Assembly (NCBI RefSeq): GCF_004664715.2
Contig: NC_051071.1
Coordinates: 87,310,936 to 87,374,935 of the forward strand
Direction of reading: 5' to 3'
Source of the DNA: Peromyscus leucopus
Lineage: Eukaryota; Chordata; Mammalia; Rodentia; Cricetidae
DNA: 64,000 nucleotides
Within the stretch, counting starts at the first letter, position 1. The number at the start of each line of letters is the position of its first letter. A model generated the notes under the pieces. The model searched no databases. It was not told the origin of the DNA and saw only the letters and a list, made by a program, of their open reading frames with translations. The translations under genes and the position numbers were made by a program. Shown here piece by piece: positions 11,924 through 23,604 of the stretch.

Positions 11924-13251
11924 CTATTCTATTCCAGAAGAGGAAATGAAAATATTGGCAGGTGATGACTCTGGGAAAGCACCCCACACGTGGAAAACAT
12001 ACCCTACAATCTCAAATTTGTCTAGGCAGAGCTATCTTCTCTGAAGGAGATCACATGGAGGTGATTCCAGCGTGTTTCAGGCAAGGGCTTTTACCATGGA
12101 TGTGTGGACAACGGCGCGGCCTCGTCACCTTCCCCTTTCTCCAGCAGCTTTCTCTTTTGACACATCATTCAAAAGACATATTTTGACACATTTTAAAAAG
12201 ACAAATGGTGTCCAATCTTTAAAACATGGATGTTGGTGTCTCCCAGTATCCAGGCAGCAATTTCCTTTCGTCCATAGTCTATACGGCAGCAAAACAGAGC
12301 ACAGACTACACTGTGCTCTAGTCCCTGCTACGTATCCACCGCCAGAGAAAGCACCCTTGACTTTGACTCACATAGTCCTTCTAAAGACCAAGCTATTTAA
12401 ATCCTGAAAGCTATTGCTCCCTCCCTCCCCCCACACTGTACGTAAGCATCACATATGTTCTTTCTACAAATTGGTATACAGGTGCCATTTAATCGGTTCA
12501 GATTTGGAAGCTACATCTTCAAGGGTCTGAGAGTTCACTCCCCCATGTTCCCCCTTTACATATTTTCTTATCAGACATACAGCTTAATCAATTAACAAAC
12601 TAAACAGCTTATATACTGGCAATATATTACAGATGGATTTATGTCAGAGTAATAGATCACATGAAATGGACCATGTGGTACCCCAGTGCATGGTGTCTTG
12701 GTAGAGCCCTGAGGACACTGACAGGAGCATCTCTAAGTAGTGCTGTGTGAATACAGACACATGCGGATCTGTATCTACATCCATCTGACTAGGCCAAGAG
12801 GAGCAGGTAGATGCAAGATAGAGACACACACATGCTGGATGGGGCCACTGCACACCTTGTCATGCCATTTGAAGGGCACTAACGGGTTGCTGGTTTCGCA
12901 GCCATTTAAATTACACTTTGGGGAAAAGGCTTCTCTAATTGTGTCTGATTTATTTTGTGTAGTAAGCACTGTTGAAGGAGACCAAAGCAAGAGCAACTAG
13001 AAGTATACATTTCGGCTTAGCTGTAATACAGAACTTTGGAGAAGCAGGCAGAAAGATTTATCTTAATTTTAGGTTGGATCTCTCTCTTGCTATTTTCTTG
13101 ACATCGCGTGTATGTTTTTGTGCATGTGTGAGAGTGTCTTTGTGTATGCATATGTGTGTGCAAACTGTGTGTGTGTGTGCAATGTGCATGTGTGCTGTGT
13201 TCTATCACGTCATCTCCTGAAGAACGCTGGGTTTCGCAGGCAGGCGGCTAG

Positions 13252-13394
13252 TCACCTGCAACAACCCAGGGGTCCTGCCGAGGCTTCCAGGCTGCTGTCA
13301 GTGTCCGATGCAAGGGTCTGGTCGGTGGACATGGAGGAGATGTCGTTGACAGACGAGGATGGAGGGAGACTCTCACTGCTGTTCACTGCTGCAC
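13252..13394 (-). CDS. Mapk10: Mapk10 (JNK3) last coding exon, long C-terminus (alpha2 type)
   Basis: The exon gives the variable JNK3 tail. After the split Gly codon it reads [20 protein letters not shown], then [20 protein letters not shown] and PLGCCR, with a TGA stop at 13252-13254. The tail is Ser/Thr-rich and probably disordered. Its final CC pair (codons at 13258-13263) is the site reported to be palmitoylated in JNK3; that is known of the family and not visible as such in DNA. The acceptor used for this form is the downstream AG of a tandem pair (GCACAG ending at 13395). The upstream ORF track into intron sequence above 13400 is not coding. As far as I remember the mammalian JNK3 tail, the sequence is unchanged, so the gene appears intact. 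Confidence 0.96.
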
Positions 13395-13399
13395 CTGTG
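13383..13399 (-). CDS. Mapk10: Mapk10 alternative last-exon reading, short C-terminus (alpha1 type)
   Basis: If splicing uses the upstream acceptor (TTTTCTCAG ending at 13400), the exon starts five bases earlier at 13399. The split codon then becomes Ala, and the frame reads AQVQQ followed by TGA at 13383-13385. This is the short JNK3 C-terminus known from human and mouse cDNAs. It lacks the Ser/Thr-rich tail and the terminal CC pair. Both acceptors, the reading frame and the stop are directly visible. Which form dominates in a tissue cannot be read from DNA. Confidence 0.9.
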
Positions 13400-13404
13400 C
13401 TGAG
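13395..13404 (-). promoter_or_regulatory. Mapk10: Tandem 3' splice acceptors (5 nt apart) of the last Mapk10 exon
   Basis: On the minus strand the intron end reads TTTTCTCAG, then CACAG, then the exon. The first AG ends at 13400 and the second at 13395. The pyrimidine-rich tract TTTTCATTTTCTC serves both. Because the distance is five bases and not a multiple of three, the choice changes the frame and selects the long or short protein end. Confidence 0.9.
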
Positions 13405-13908
13405 AAAATGAAAACCAACATGACTAAATCTGGAACCAGACCCATGTGAACGCTGTTCAGAGTGCAGGGCTGGGAGCAAACAGGAAGGCACATCATCTTC
13501 TCTGTTCTGCAGACCTTCACAGAACTGATGCAGGAAACTGAATTTGATGGTGAAAATCAAGAAGAAATAATTCATAATCCCTATCACATGTCACATTTAT
13601 CCACAGGCTAATGGATATCAAATTTCACTCCAAATTACCAGGCACACTGCCCCACCCCTATGTTCCACAGTGTTGCAATATAACTGAGCTTGCGTGAAGC
13701 CAAGGTATTTGCATCCTTAATTAGGACCACTGAGACAGAAAGCCACTCATTTATGGAGAAGAGGGATGAATAAAATCCTGCCATGTAGCAGTCCAGTCAT
13801 GATGTTTTTAATGAAAGGAGCAAAACAAACACAGGTGACGGTCTTAGCCCAGAAACAGGGGATGGCAAAACCCAGTGACCTGAATTTTTAATGGCTACAG
13901 CTCTAGGA

Positions 13909-13910
<2 letters not shown>

Positions 13911-13958
<48 letters not shown>
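13911..13958. repeat. (GT)n microsatellite
   Basis: 48 bp of uninterrupted GT in the last Mapk10 intron. Confidence 0.97.
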
Positions 13959-13960
<2 letters not shown>

Positions 13961-14557
13961 GTATATAAAACAAGAGTATTAATTAATCATTAAATATAAT
14001 ACTGAAACTCAAATCCATGTAGAAAAGCCAAGACTGTTGAGGAAAGTAAATGAAGAGAAAAGGAAAACTATGTCAATGCGCCCCTTAAAGCTTGAGTCCC
14101 CTTCCCATAGACTTGCTCGCTTAGGCTCTGCAGATATTGGGTTATTCATCTGAAGACATCTTTTATCCTGCTACAAGACTCTGAAACTCCGGGAAGGCAC
14201 TTTCAGCAAAGACTTGCCGTAGTGCACTAGATTTAAGAACAACAAAGGAAAGATGAGCCAAAGGCACAAGAAAGCAAAATTAAACCTCAGCAACCTGGAA
14301 ACAGCCTATCTCCTGTTTCCCCCCCATTTCTGTATTCTTCATGCCTAAGTGATGTGCTAATGGAGTGTGTGCTTTGTAGAAGAGGTTTCTACTTAACACA
14401 TCTACAGTTTTATCAACAAGTGGGAATGAAGACTTCCCACTGAAACTGTCTCATCTGAGAAACAGTTGTATGAAAGATCTATTTGGTGATAACTAAAATA
14501 AGGGACAATTGAATTATCACACAAACTCAATATTAAGTCAGAAAACAAAACAAAACT

Positions 14558-14663
14558 GAAGAAGAAGAAGAGGAAGAGGAAGAGGAAGAGGAAGAAGAAG
14601 AAGAAGAAGAAGAAGAAGAAGAAGAAGAAGAAGAAGAAGAAGAAGAAGAAGAAGAAGAAGAAG
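14558..14663. repeat. (GAA)n tract with GAG interruptions
   Basis: A purine tract of about 106 bp. It starts as GAA, has a GGA/GAGGAA-interrupted part at 14571-14592, then is pure GAA to 14663. On the Mapk10 transcript strand this reads (TTC)n. It lies 1.16 kb upstream of the last exon in transcript direction. Confidence 0.97.
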
Positions 14664-14744
14664 CCTTCAAAGTATCTGCTCCAACAGCAGATATTTTATG
14701 GAAAAAAAATTTCAGTTTTACTCAATTATTGAAAAAAAATAGCC

Positions 14745-15165
14745 AAATGAATGGAAACACATGAACTATGAACCAAAGGCTGAGGGGCCCCCAGCTGGAT
14801 CAGGCCCTCTGAATAGGTGAGATAGTTGATTGGCTTGATCAGTTTGGGAGGCAACTAGGCAGTGGGACTAAGTCCTGTGCTCATTGCATGAGTTGGCTGT
14901 TTGAAACCTGCAGCTTATGCAGGGACACTTGGCTCAGTCTGGGAGGAAGGGACTGGACCTGCCTGGACTGAGTCTACCAGATTGATCGCAGTCCTCGGGG
15001 GAGGACTTGTCCTGGAGGAGGTGGGAATGGAGGGTAGGCTGGGGGTAAGGGGAGGGGGTGGGAGGGGGAGAATAGGGGAACCCATGGCTGATATGTAGAA
15101 CTGAATGGTATTCTAAAATAATATATATATATATATATAAATAAATTAATTAATTTAAAAAAAAG
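14745..15165 (+). mobile_element. L1 3' UTR fragment, cricetid-type
   Basis: It shares long stretches with the copies at 17120-17689 and, inverted, 53865-54611: ggaaacacatgaactatgaa, gatcaggccctctgaatagg, ggagggtaggctgggg and ggctgatatgtagaa. It ends in an AT-rich and A-rich tail. Only the 3' UTR survives, as usual for 5'-truncated L1. Confidence 0.85.
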
Positions 15166-16264
15166 TAGCTAGGGGGTTTCAAACATTTTCACCAAGAGAG
15201 TTTCATACATTTACATAATTTACAGTTTTATTTAACTATAAAATACTTATCTAAACTATGAGGAATACATTTAAAAAAACAGAAAAAGAAAACCCAGTGT
15301 GCACCAATGTCCACGTTAATGGCAGGAATGACTTAATTTTTCTTGTGTTCTTAGTGTTCTTCACTGCTAAATTCCCCTGTCTGTGATCATTCTCTCTGCA
15401 TTCCTCTGTACTTCCATCGTTTCATATACAAAAACTCTGGGGGGGGGGGTTACTTTTCATGACTTTTAAATTCTTTAAAAAATGCTAATACCCCTAATCT
15501 TAAATGTTGCCAGTTTCCTGTAAATAACTACTACCTTTATCAAAGTGGTGTGTAAAGTAAATTTACCTGGCTTCAGTTTGTTCCAATACTGCTTCATTAC
15601 AACCCTCACAGAAATGGTGCAGAGGTAGGCCGGCCCCTCACACTGCATGCAGACGGCCCTGGCCCCAGCGGGGTTGTGTTTACACCCTGCACTAGAGTTC
15701 CATCAGCCCAACATCTTCCATGTCCCTTCAGAAGTGCTGATCTCTGATAAGCCAGTGTCACTAGTGTGATGCTCCTCTTAGGAACATCTTCATGGCGGGG
15801 ATGAAAATGGCACACAATACTCTGATCAGTGCGTTATAACCAATTACAGACCTAAAGGAATGACGTAGCTTTTTAATGCTGTCCATGGTGTCCAGGACAA
15901 TGCAATTTTCAGTTATGTTCGGCTTTCCAATCAAGAGACCACAGTTTATATTTAGCTTTTTACTGTAGAGTTGAAAAATGTTTATGTCTCCCCACAATCA
16001 TTTCATTAAGCTATAACTCGTGTATGAGATAAGTTACGAATTTGATATGTACAATTCAGTGTTTTTAAATGAATCCTGAGTTGTACAGAATAACCACAGT
16101 CAACTGTGCCGCCCTTTCATCACCCCAGGGGAAGTCTTATACTCAATTTCTCAACCATCCATGAAATATGTGTGCACACACATGCACACCTGTGTGCAAA
16201 AATATGCGTGGATATGTGTACATATATGTTTGTGTGTACACATGAAGGCCACGGGACAACTCCA

Positions 16265-16440
16265 GGTGTCGTATCTCAGGCACTGTCCACCTTTTGCTCT
16301 TTGAGGCAGGGTCTCTCATTGGCCTGGAGCTCACTAAGTAGTCCTGACTGGCTGGCCAGCAAGCCCAATTGATTCTCCTTTCTCTACCTCTCCAGTACTG
16401 AATTCAAAAGCATGTATCCCACTGTCCAGCTTTTCCCCAG
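16265..16440 (-). repeat. B4/RSINE-type SINE fragment
   Basis: Antisense body with gaggcagggtctctcattgg, cctggagctcactaagtagt, gactggctggccagcaagcc and a pyrimidine-rich end cagcttttccc. It sits inside the ancient L1. Confidence 0.6.
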
Positions 16441-17119
16441 ATGCTTAGGAGGGTGATCTGAGTTCTGCAGAGACTGCACTGTCTGTGCAAGCCTCTGCAT
16501 TGTGGACATTTCATACACATGGAAACACACAATGTGAATGTTACTGGCTTCTGTCACATGTTGCTTAAAGCAAAATACATCTTCAGAGAGGAATCGTAAA
16601 TAGCATGTCAGCATTCCGCTCCTTTATAGTTGAATAACGGCCATCACACTAACCACCACATTTCGCTGACTTACTTCCTGGTTGATGTGCATTTGCTAAC
16701 TACTGAGTTACCTCCACTTTAAGGGTGTTATGAATAACACTGTCACAGTGCTGTCATGAGCGTTCATGTAGACACTTTGTACGGCTATGTTTTCGTATCC
16801 CTTGGGTGCTGAGCAACTCTGTAGTTCTACTTAATTGATTCTACTTGAGGAAGCACTGGACTGTTTCTGAAAGTGAGCATGCCAGCTTACATACCTGCAG
16901 GCAGCTTTAAAGAATGACAGTTCCCTCACAGCTTCACCAACATTTATCAGCTTTCTTGATTATAGACACCAAGTATGTGTAAATTGAGTGCCCCTGTGGA
17001 TAATTTGCGTTGCCCAGTGGCTAACCCTTTTAAGTATCTTTCCATGGGCTTGGTGGTCATTTGTACACCTTCTTTGGAGAAAAATCTGTTTGTATGCTTA
17101 TTTTTAGTTAAAAATCACC

Positions 17120-17689
17120 CTAATTGTCATGATAGAACTCTCATCCAGTGACTGATGGAAGCAGATGCAGAGATCCACGGCCAAGCCCCAGGTGGAGCTC
17201 CAGGAGTCCAGTCATCGAGAGAGAGGAGGGGTTATAGGAGTGAGAGATATTGAGACCATGATTGGAAAAAGCACGGGGACAAATAGTCAAACTAGTGGAA
17301 ACACATGAACTGTGAACCAATAGCTGAGGAGCCCCCATGGAACTGGACCAGGCCCTCTGGATAAGTGAAACAGTTGATTAGCTTGAACTATTTAGGAGGC
17401 CCCCAAGCAGTGGGACTGGGACCTGTCCTTAGTGCATGAGTTGGCTTCTTGGAACCTAGGACCTATGCTGAGACACTTTGCTTAGCTTTGGTATAGGGAG
17501 GAGGGGACTGGACCTTCCTTGACTGAATCTACCAGGCTGAGCTGAATCCCCAGGGGAGACCTTGCCTTGGAAGAGGTGGGAATGGGGGGTAGATGGGGGG
17601 GGAGGCTGTGGGGGTGGGAGGAGGGAGGACAGGGGAATCCATGGCTGATATGTAAAATTAAATTAATTATAAAATAACATAATAATTTA
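17120..17689 (+). mobile_element. Young 5'-truncated L1 3' end inside the ancient L1
   Basis: The body matches the L1 copies at 14745 and 53865 (inverted). The target duplication AAAAATCACC is visible at 17110-17119 and 17690-17699. The sequence ends ggctgatatgtaaaattaaa followed by an A/T-rich tail. The minus-strand 65-codon ORF here is nearly identical to one in the 53865-54611 copy, which shows it is repeat-derived. Confidence 0.9.
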
Positions 17690-18190
17690 AAAAATCACCT
17701 CATTTTCTTCTTCCTATTGAGCTAAGAAAGCGCTTCACCAATGGGGAACAAGCGCTTCTCAGAGGTGTGATTTGCGAATGGTATTCTCTTAGTATGGATT
17801 ACTTTTTCTCTTGGAAATTTCCTCATACACACAGACATCAGATTTGCTCCTTCTGTTCTTGGGCTTTTGTTGTTAGTTCTGAAGGACGCTGCCTAACTTA
17901 AGACCGTGAAGATTCACTCCCACAATCTCATTTAAGACTTTTACATTTTGGTTCTTCCACTTGGCTTCTGTGACTCACTTTGAGCTCATTTCCGCACATG
18001 TTCTCAGGCAGAGGTCCATCTTTCCTCTCTTGTAGGCAAGTAGCTGCTTGTCTCAGCACCAGTTATTGAAGATGGTATTTTTTTTTCCTATAAAGTTGTC
18101 ATGGTACCCCTGTGAAATACTAATTGATCCTCTTTTATAGTGGAGATGTACTGCTGTACTCTCGGCTCTGTCCCACCGATCTGTAGCTGG

Positions 18191-19038
18191 GCTCTCGTGG
18201 AAATAACACCACGAGGCCCTAGGACTTGGGATATGTTTCTAGAGAGTGAAGCTCCCGACAGGAAGTATGATGGTGGTGAAGCAATCAAGCATAAAGAGTA
18301 TCTTAGTGGACGGAGACTCCATTTGGCTTGGGCTCTATCATAACCTTCCCTGAACAACATACCCAGCAACCTGCTAGCCACCTAGTAGTGGCCACTCCAT
18401 AGTGATGAATAGGAGACAGAAACTGGCTAGTAGTTTAGGGCAGAAGACCCCAAATGTGAACAGGCTTTTCCCCCTTGGCTAATAGCTAAGATGTTCTTGC
18501 CTGATGCCAGAGATGTCTGAAATGTTTGAGGCAAAATGTCTTTACTTCTCTCCTGGTCAAATGCAATGAGAGGTGTGGTTTTCCCCTTACCACTCTTACC
18601 CTAAATGGGGGCCTCTTCCTGGGAGTCATAACTAAAACTGAGAGGTACGTGGACACCTTCTGAATGGGAACTACACTGACCAGTTCATCCCTTCTCCAGG
18701 TCTCAATCCAGTAAAACTTCCAGATGAATAAAGTATCCTTGCTACTTTGCAACCTGTGTGTACCTTTATTCTGTTCTAGAATAAAATACCAAGAACCTGG
18801 AAATACCTGGATCAAATCCCAGCCACTGGCAACCTGGACAGGAACAATGGGAATGAAAATGGCCTGACCCCAAAGACCTGAACTCTGGCTCCGGGTTTGG
18901 GTAACAGGGGCTCACAGCAAAATCTCCCTCTATGTATTTCCTAGCTTTGATTAAATATTTTCTATGAGTTGCATCATTGTTGTAGCATAAGCAGAGACAG
19001 AGAATTTCTCCTCGGTTTTGGCCAAAATTCAAATAAAG

Positions 19039-19039
<1 letters not shown>
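18191..19039. other. Intronic, possible decayed LTR at about 18350-18800
   Basis: No exon seen. The part near 18720-18790 (gatgaataaagtatccttgc, then cctttattctgttc) looks like the poly(A)-signal region of an LTR, with pyrimidine-rich sequence before it. Boundaries and family are not determined. Confidence 0.3.

Positions 19040-19083
<44 letters not shown>
19040..19083. repeat. (TG)n microsatellite
   Basis: 44 bp of pure TG. Confidence 0.97.
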
Positions 19084-19084
<1 letters not shown>

Positions 19085-19154
19085 CTACGTACACCTTAGT
19101 GAAGGTAGGTTTTAGGCCCATTTCAATGCCTTGTGGCTAAGGGGTTCAGTAGCA

Positions 19155-19545
19155 GTAGTGGATTGTGATATCAACTTCATAGTCAACTTGGCAGGGTTTG
19201 GAATCCTCCAGGAGACACACCTTTGTTTAAGGATGTTTCTAGGCAGGTTTAACTGTGGAAGCTATACCTTCCCTAAATGTGGGTGACCCCATACCATGTC
19301 CTGGGGTCTTAGACTAAATAGAGGACACTGGCTGGACCCTGGCCTTCATCTCTCTGTGTTTCTTGAGGGTGAATGCACTGGCCAGCTGCCTCACACTCCC
19401 ACCACCATGCCTCCCCTGCGTGGCCTCCTGTTGTGATGGACTGTGTCCCCTTAAACTATGACCCAGAACAAGCCTGTCCTTATTAAATGTGCCTCTGTCA
19501 GGTGTTCTGTTCCAGCAATGAGAAAAGTATCCAATACTCTGTCTT
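19155..19545 (+). mobile_element. Rodent MaLR-like LTR, 'tcaacttgac' family, copy 1
   Basis: It shares the order tcaacttggcagggttt, atgtgggtgaccccat, gatggactgtgtcccc, and gttccagcaatgagaaaagt with copies at 26105, 34238, 42222 and 50544. The common end (caatag/gagaaa...ctaa) recalls MaLR LTR ends. The exact family name is not asserted. Confidence 0.6.
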
Positions 19546-21404
19546 TAGTAGTGTGGCTTTCTTGTTAGTATGCAAATCAGAAAAATGTGAATTTTCCAAC
19601 TGTATTCTCTCAGGATTATTTAGGTTATTTCTTATATTTTCATTTGAATTTTAAGATAACTTTCTTTAATTTCTGAAAAAAAAACCCACTGATTTTTAAC
19701 TGACTGTCCAATAAATCACCCTAGGGAATACCAACACTTCATCAATCCAAGAAAATGGAGAAGAATGGAGCATGTATTTAGGTCACCTTTAACATTTTCA
19801 ACATTAATATTTTTCTGAGTGCAAAGTTTGCACCTCATTTATTGAAGTTATTGCTAGATGGTTTTTCTTCATGGACATAGTTTCATTTGACTTGTTTTCA
19901 GTTCATTGCTAGTGTATAGAAATGTATCTAATCTCTTTGAAGAAAAACTCTCAATTCTAGTGGACTAGAAATTAAGCAGATTAAATGATGATGATATAAT
20001 GATGTGGGCTAACCAATGGTATCCTGATGCAGGATCTTAGTGGGTTCTTAGAGCCAATGATTGGCAGCCCTTTGTAGCTGCCTTTATTTATATCACCTTG
20101 GTTTCTTGAATTATTTACAATGAGAATATGTATGCCATGTTTACAAAGGTCACTAATCACCTTTCTTAGAGATGGCTGTTGAGCATGAATGAGCCCATTT
20201 CTATCAGATGCATGCATCTGCCTTTGTGTGGTCTCCTCTACTGAGCTTCAATAAATGTCTCTCAACTTGACAGCAGACACTCTGGCTTTGAGATGACCCT
20301 TTCTAGTCTGTTTACAAGCAGGCAATAAATGGACTTTGTAAAGCATAAATCCAAACTCAAGTAAAAGGAATGAGAACAAGGACTTCACCCAAGTTAATTT
20401 ATTACCAGGAAGTTTATGAAACTCTCTTAAACAGACTTGAACTATATCAAAACTGTTTACAGTCTCCGTCTGTCAGGAACATCCCAGCATATGGTAAACA
20501 TCCCCTCCTTCTGCACTACTCAGAAGGACTCAGGTGAGAGATACAATTTTTAAATTGTCATCAATACAATATTATAATTTTTCAATAAAATGACATTTAA
20601 ATGAATCAAATTTGCTAATACTGTTACAAATGAGGGTTATTAGCTACTTGCAACTTTAATTGGAAAAACTAGACTTAATGAAATGAAGTAATTTATGGAA
20701 ATTTCTTGGCCAGAAGTTATTTAACCTGAACTAGTCATTGGTGACTGCTTTTAAAATGGAAATTATTTTCTTGATGACATCTTCCCAATCACAAATGAAA
20801 ATGTAAAAATAAAGAGTTAGGAGAAAAACTAGAAGGAAAATAATTATTGAGGGACAGATTCTCCAGCAGCTTCAAGATCTTGAGCCTCAGGTTATTTGAG
20901 CTTGAATTTTTTTTTTCCTTAATCAACAGTCTTAGTAGTCTGGACCACTGGCTGGTGGGGAAGTTGAGAGGGGGGGGGTGCTCCAAGGATGGAGAAGACT
21001 GAGCACTTGAGAAGCAAAGACTGAACACCCAGAACACTTGGGAAGCTTTGTCTTTGACTAGAGACTGAAAAACCTCTGCCTGTTCTGACAAACCATCCAT
21101 CTCTCTTAGAGAGTCGGTTACCTGCTTAGGGCAGCTTGTAACACGAATCTGCTAAATGGTCTTATTAAATTAAAAAAAAATCTCAGTGCAAGCTATTGGG
21201 GTAAATTCTGAATGATCAGAGAGACAGAACAAGCCACAGCTAACCTCACCTCGCCAGCTTCTCAGCCTATCCTGTTTCCTCAAACTAGAAGCCTCTGAGT
21301 CTTTATCCAAATTGATCTCAGTTGAACTGCTGCTAAAAGTCTAAAAGCTTAAAAGCCTCTAGTTCCAGTCCTCACATCTTATATGCCTTTCTGCTTCCTG
21401 GCAT
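19546..21404. other. AT-rich intronic sequence, no gene seen
   Basis: Chance ORFs only, the longest about 103 codons on the minus strand (20789-21100). A G8 run occurs near 20971. No recognised repeat. Confidence 0.45.
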
Positions 21405-21545
21405 CACTTCCTAGAATTAAAGGTGTGTGTCACCATGCCTGTCTCTTCCCAGTGTGGCCTTGAACTCACAAAGATCCAGATGGATCTCTGCCTCCCAGGT
21501 GATAAGATTAAAGGTATGTGTGCTACCATTTTCTGGCCTATGTCT
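21405..21545 (-). repeat. B1-like/B4 SINE, diverged
   Basis: Antisense motifs agaattaaaggtgtgtgtca, gtggccttgaactcacaaag, gatctctgcctcccaggtga and ttaaaggtatgtgtgctacc. Confidence 0.7.
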
Positions 21546-22989
21546 ATCTAGTGGCTGCTTTGTTCTCTGACCCCAGATAAGTTCATTAGGGTGCACAATA
21601 TTGGGGGACACAATACCACCACAGCAGTTCACTTCTCCGGAGGAACAGGGATGCTGGTACACACAGCCCCCTGCATATGTTATAGTGCTCACATTCTGTA
21701 ACATCTGCTTTCAGAGCAAAATTGATGTTTGCCCCTGCTTTCCCTTGGCAGGCATTACAAATCAATTCAGGAAGCAAATGGTGCAGCTACTAAAAACAGA
21801 TAACTCTGCAGGTAAAATCGGATAGCAGAAGGGAGCACAATTATTTAGGGATAGATCTGAAATTTAGATGAGTTTTTATTGGTATGTAATGACTCCATCA
21901 ATAAATTTCAGACTTATATATTATTCTTTGAGTGTGCACTTAACTTCCTATCTATATTTTTAAATCATCACTCTAATATGATAGATTTTTGATATTGGAA
22001 TCACTTTGTTCCTGATGAACTACATTAACTTACTCCTTATATAAGATTCCTAGTGTTTTGATAAATGAGTAGCAAGAGAACTTATATGATAAAAGTATTT
22101 CATCCCAGCTTCTTATGAAACAAAATGTTATGCAAACATTCCCGACTAAAGGTAATTACAATGAGAATGTCAGAAGCAACTTCTACAAAACATTTTAGTC
22201 ATTGCTTTTTCTTAGTTTACTACATGCACACACATTTTCATGCCTGCAAATGCAGGTAAACACACGCATACATAAGTACACACATGCAGTGGCACACAGG
22301 TAAAAAGTTAACAGTTTGCTCTCCAGGGCAGAATCAGTGTGATTTATGGGTTCTTCCAGCTTCCATGTGGTAAATCTTCGCTGGTTAGTTTCATGCTGCC
22401 AATCTGAGATCAATACATTCTCATTAGAGAAGAGATACACATGGCTTTCACATAAGCTGTTCGACCAGCTTCAGCTGCTATCCAATCTCTACATGACACA
22501 TACAAATACATCACACATAAATGTGTCATGTAAGATAGAATACATATAACTTAACAATATTTCCACTCTAAAGTCATCCAGTAAAATCTCTCATCTACTG
22601 TTATTTGAGTTATAGATTGGTTAAGCTTGCGGACTATAGTTTAGAGAACATGTAAAATTGGCAATTTTTGATTGGTACAGCTAGTTGTATTGATTCAAAA
22701 GGGTCTGAACCTTCTCACCAGGTTAACTTAAAATAACTATTCACACACTAAACATCAGGCTCACAAAACAGCTTATGATGTACATTTTCCAAAAACTAAT
22801 GCACCAAATTATCACCTTTAAGAGCAAAAAAACTTATCTGAAAAACGGAAAAAATACCCTAGCAGCAGCTTGGATCACCCATGTTCATGGAGATTAACAG
22901 AGCAGATAAATATGTGTAATTGTGGTATAAGAACACACTTAATTGCATACTATAATATTAAACATAAATCCTGTTTTGAGTTGTCTTTG

Positions 22990-22991
<2 letters not shown>

Positions 22992-23028
<37 letters not shown>
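22992..23028. repeat. (GT)n microsatellite
   Basis: 37 bp of GT repeat in intron. Confidence 0.97.
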
Positions 23029-23030
<2 letters not shown>

Positions 23031-23604
23031 GAGAAAAACTAAGTGCCAATTTTCCAAGTAATCAATATTTACTGAGATAGAGAGCACTTTGTCCCTGTGT
23101 GGCGCACAGATGAATGCATACAGTTGTCTCAAGGAGCTTGTAATAAATAATGGATAATAAGAAAAGTGTCACATGTTTGCAACACAAGAGCTAGTAAGAA
23201 ATGCAGAAAGATCTCATTTGGGAGAAATCATGAAAACTCTTTTTGGACAAGGTAGTGTGGAAAGGGAAGAACCTGAAGTGAAGAGGACTAAAATGAGTTC
23301 TGCAAACCACTGTCCACCCAGCCTGAGATGTGAGGTGATCCTTGGTTACAGATTGCCTCTTTACCCTCTTAATGACTGTGGTAAAACATGTTATGGTGTT
23401 TGCAACAACTCCACATGATCCTCTCCACCTCAACAAGGAACTCCTTAAGCCTGTCCGACTCTGCGTGTGAGTTCTTTCCTTAGCAGCAGACAGAGTGTGT
23501 GTCTCAGCCACAGTGTTTGCAGATTCTGTCAACCCAGACCTGGAGTGCCTAAGGAGGGGAGTTGGCAGGATTGTGACTGTGCCCTTGATCTCCTCACCAG
23601 CGAA

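Larger units (their letters stand above)
11005..13251 (-). other. Mapk10: Mapk10 3' UTR (distal boundary uncertain)
   Basis: The segment follows the TGA stop on the transcript strand. It is almost free of recognisable interspersed repeats, unlike the introns, and contains long stretches that resemble the mammalian JNK3 3' UTR as I remember it, especially about 11950-12900 and the part just after the stop, TGACTAGCCGCCTGCCTGCG. A CA-rich microsatellite-like stretch lies at about 13110-13195. Window ORFs on either strand here are chance readings. The distal end is not certain. Minus-strand AATAAA hexamers at 11918-11923 and 11019-11024 are the best candidates, and I drew the boundary at the farther one. 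Confidence 0.55.
16030..18190 (-). mobile_element. Ancient mammalian L1 (ORF2 3' end and 3' UTR), interrupted
   Basis: Antisense motifs of old L1 elements appear in order. They are gtacaattcagtgtttttaa near 16050 (3' UTR), catacacatggaaacacac at about 16513, and tagttgaataacggcc at about 16628. Further on come cttcaccaacatttatcagc, cttctttggagaaaaatctg, ctttgagctcatttccgca and cagcaccagttattgaagat near 18055. The copy is broken by SINE-like sequence near 16260-16440 and by a younger L1 at 17120-17689. All ORF2 frames are destroyed. Confidence 0.75.

Noticed and set aside
14558..14663. Possible poly-Glu/Lys coding repeat
   Set aside because: It is an intronic GAA microsatellite with no surrounding exon.
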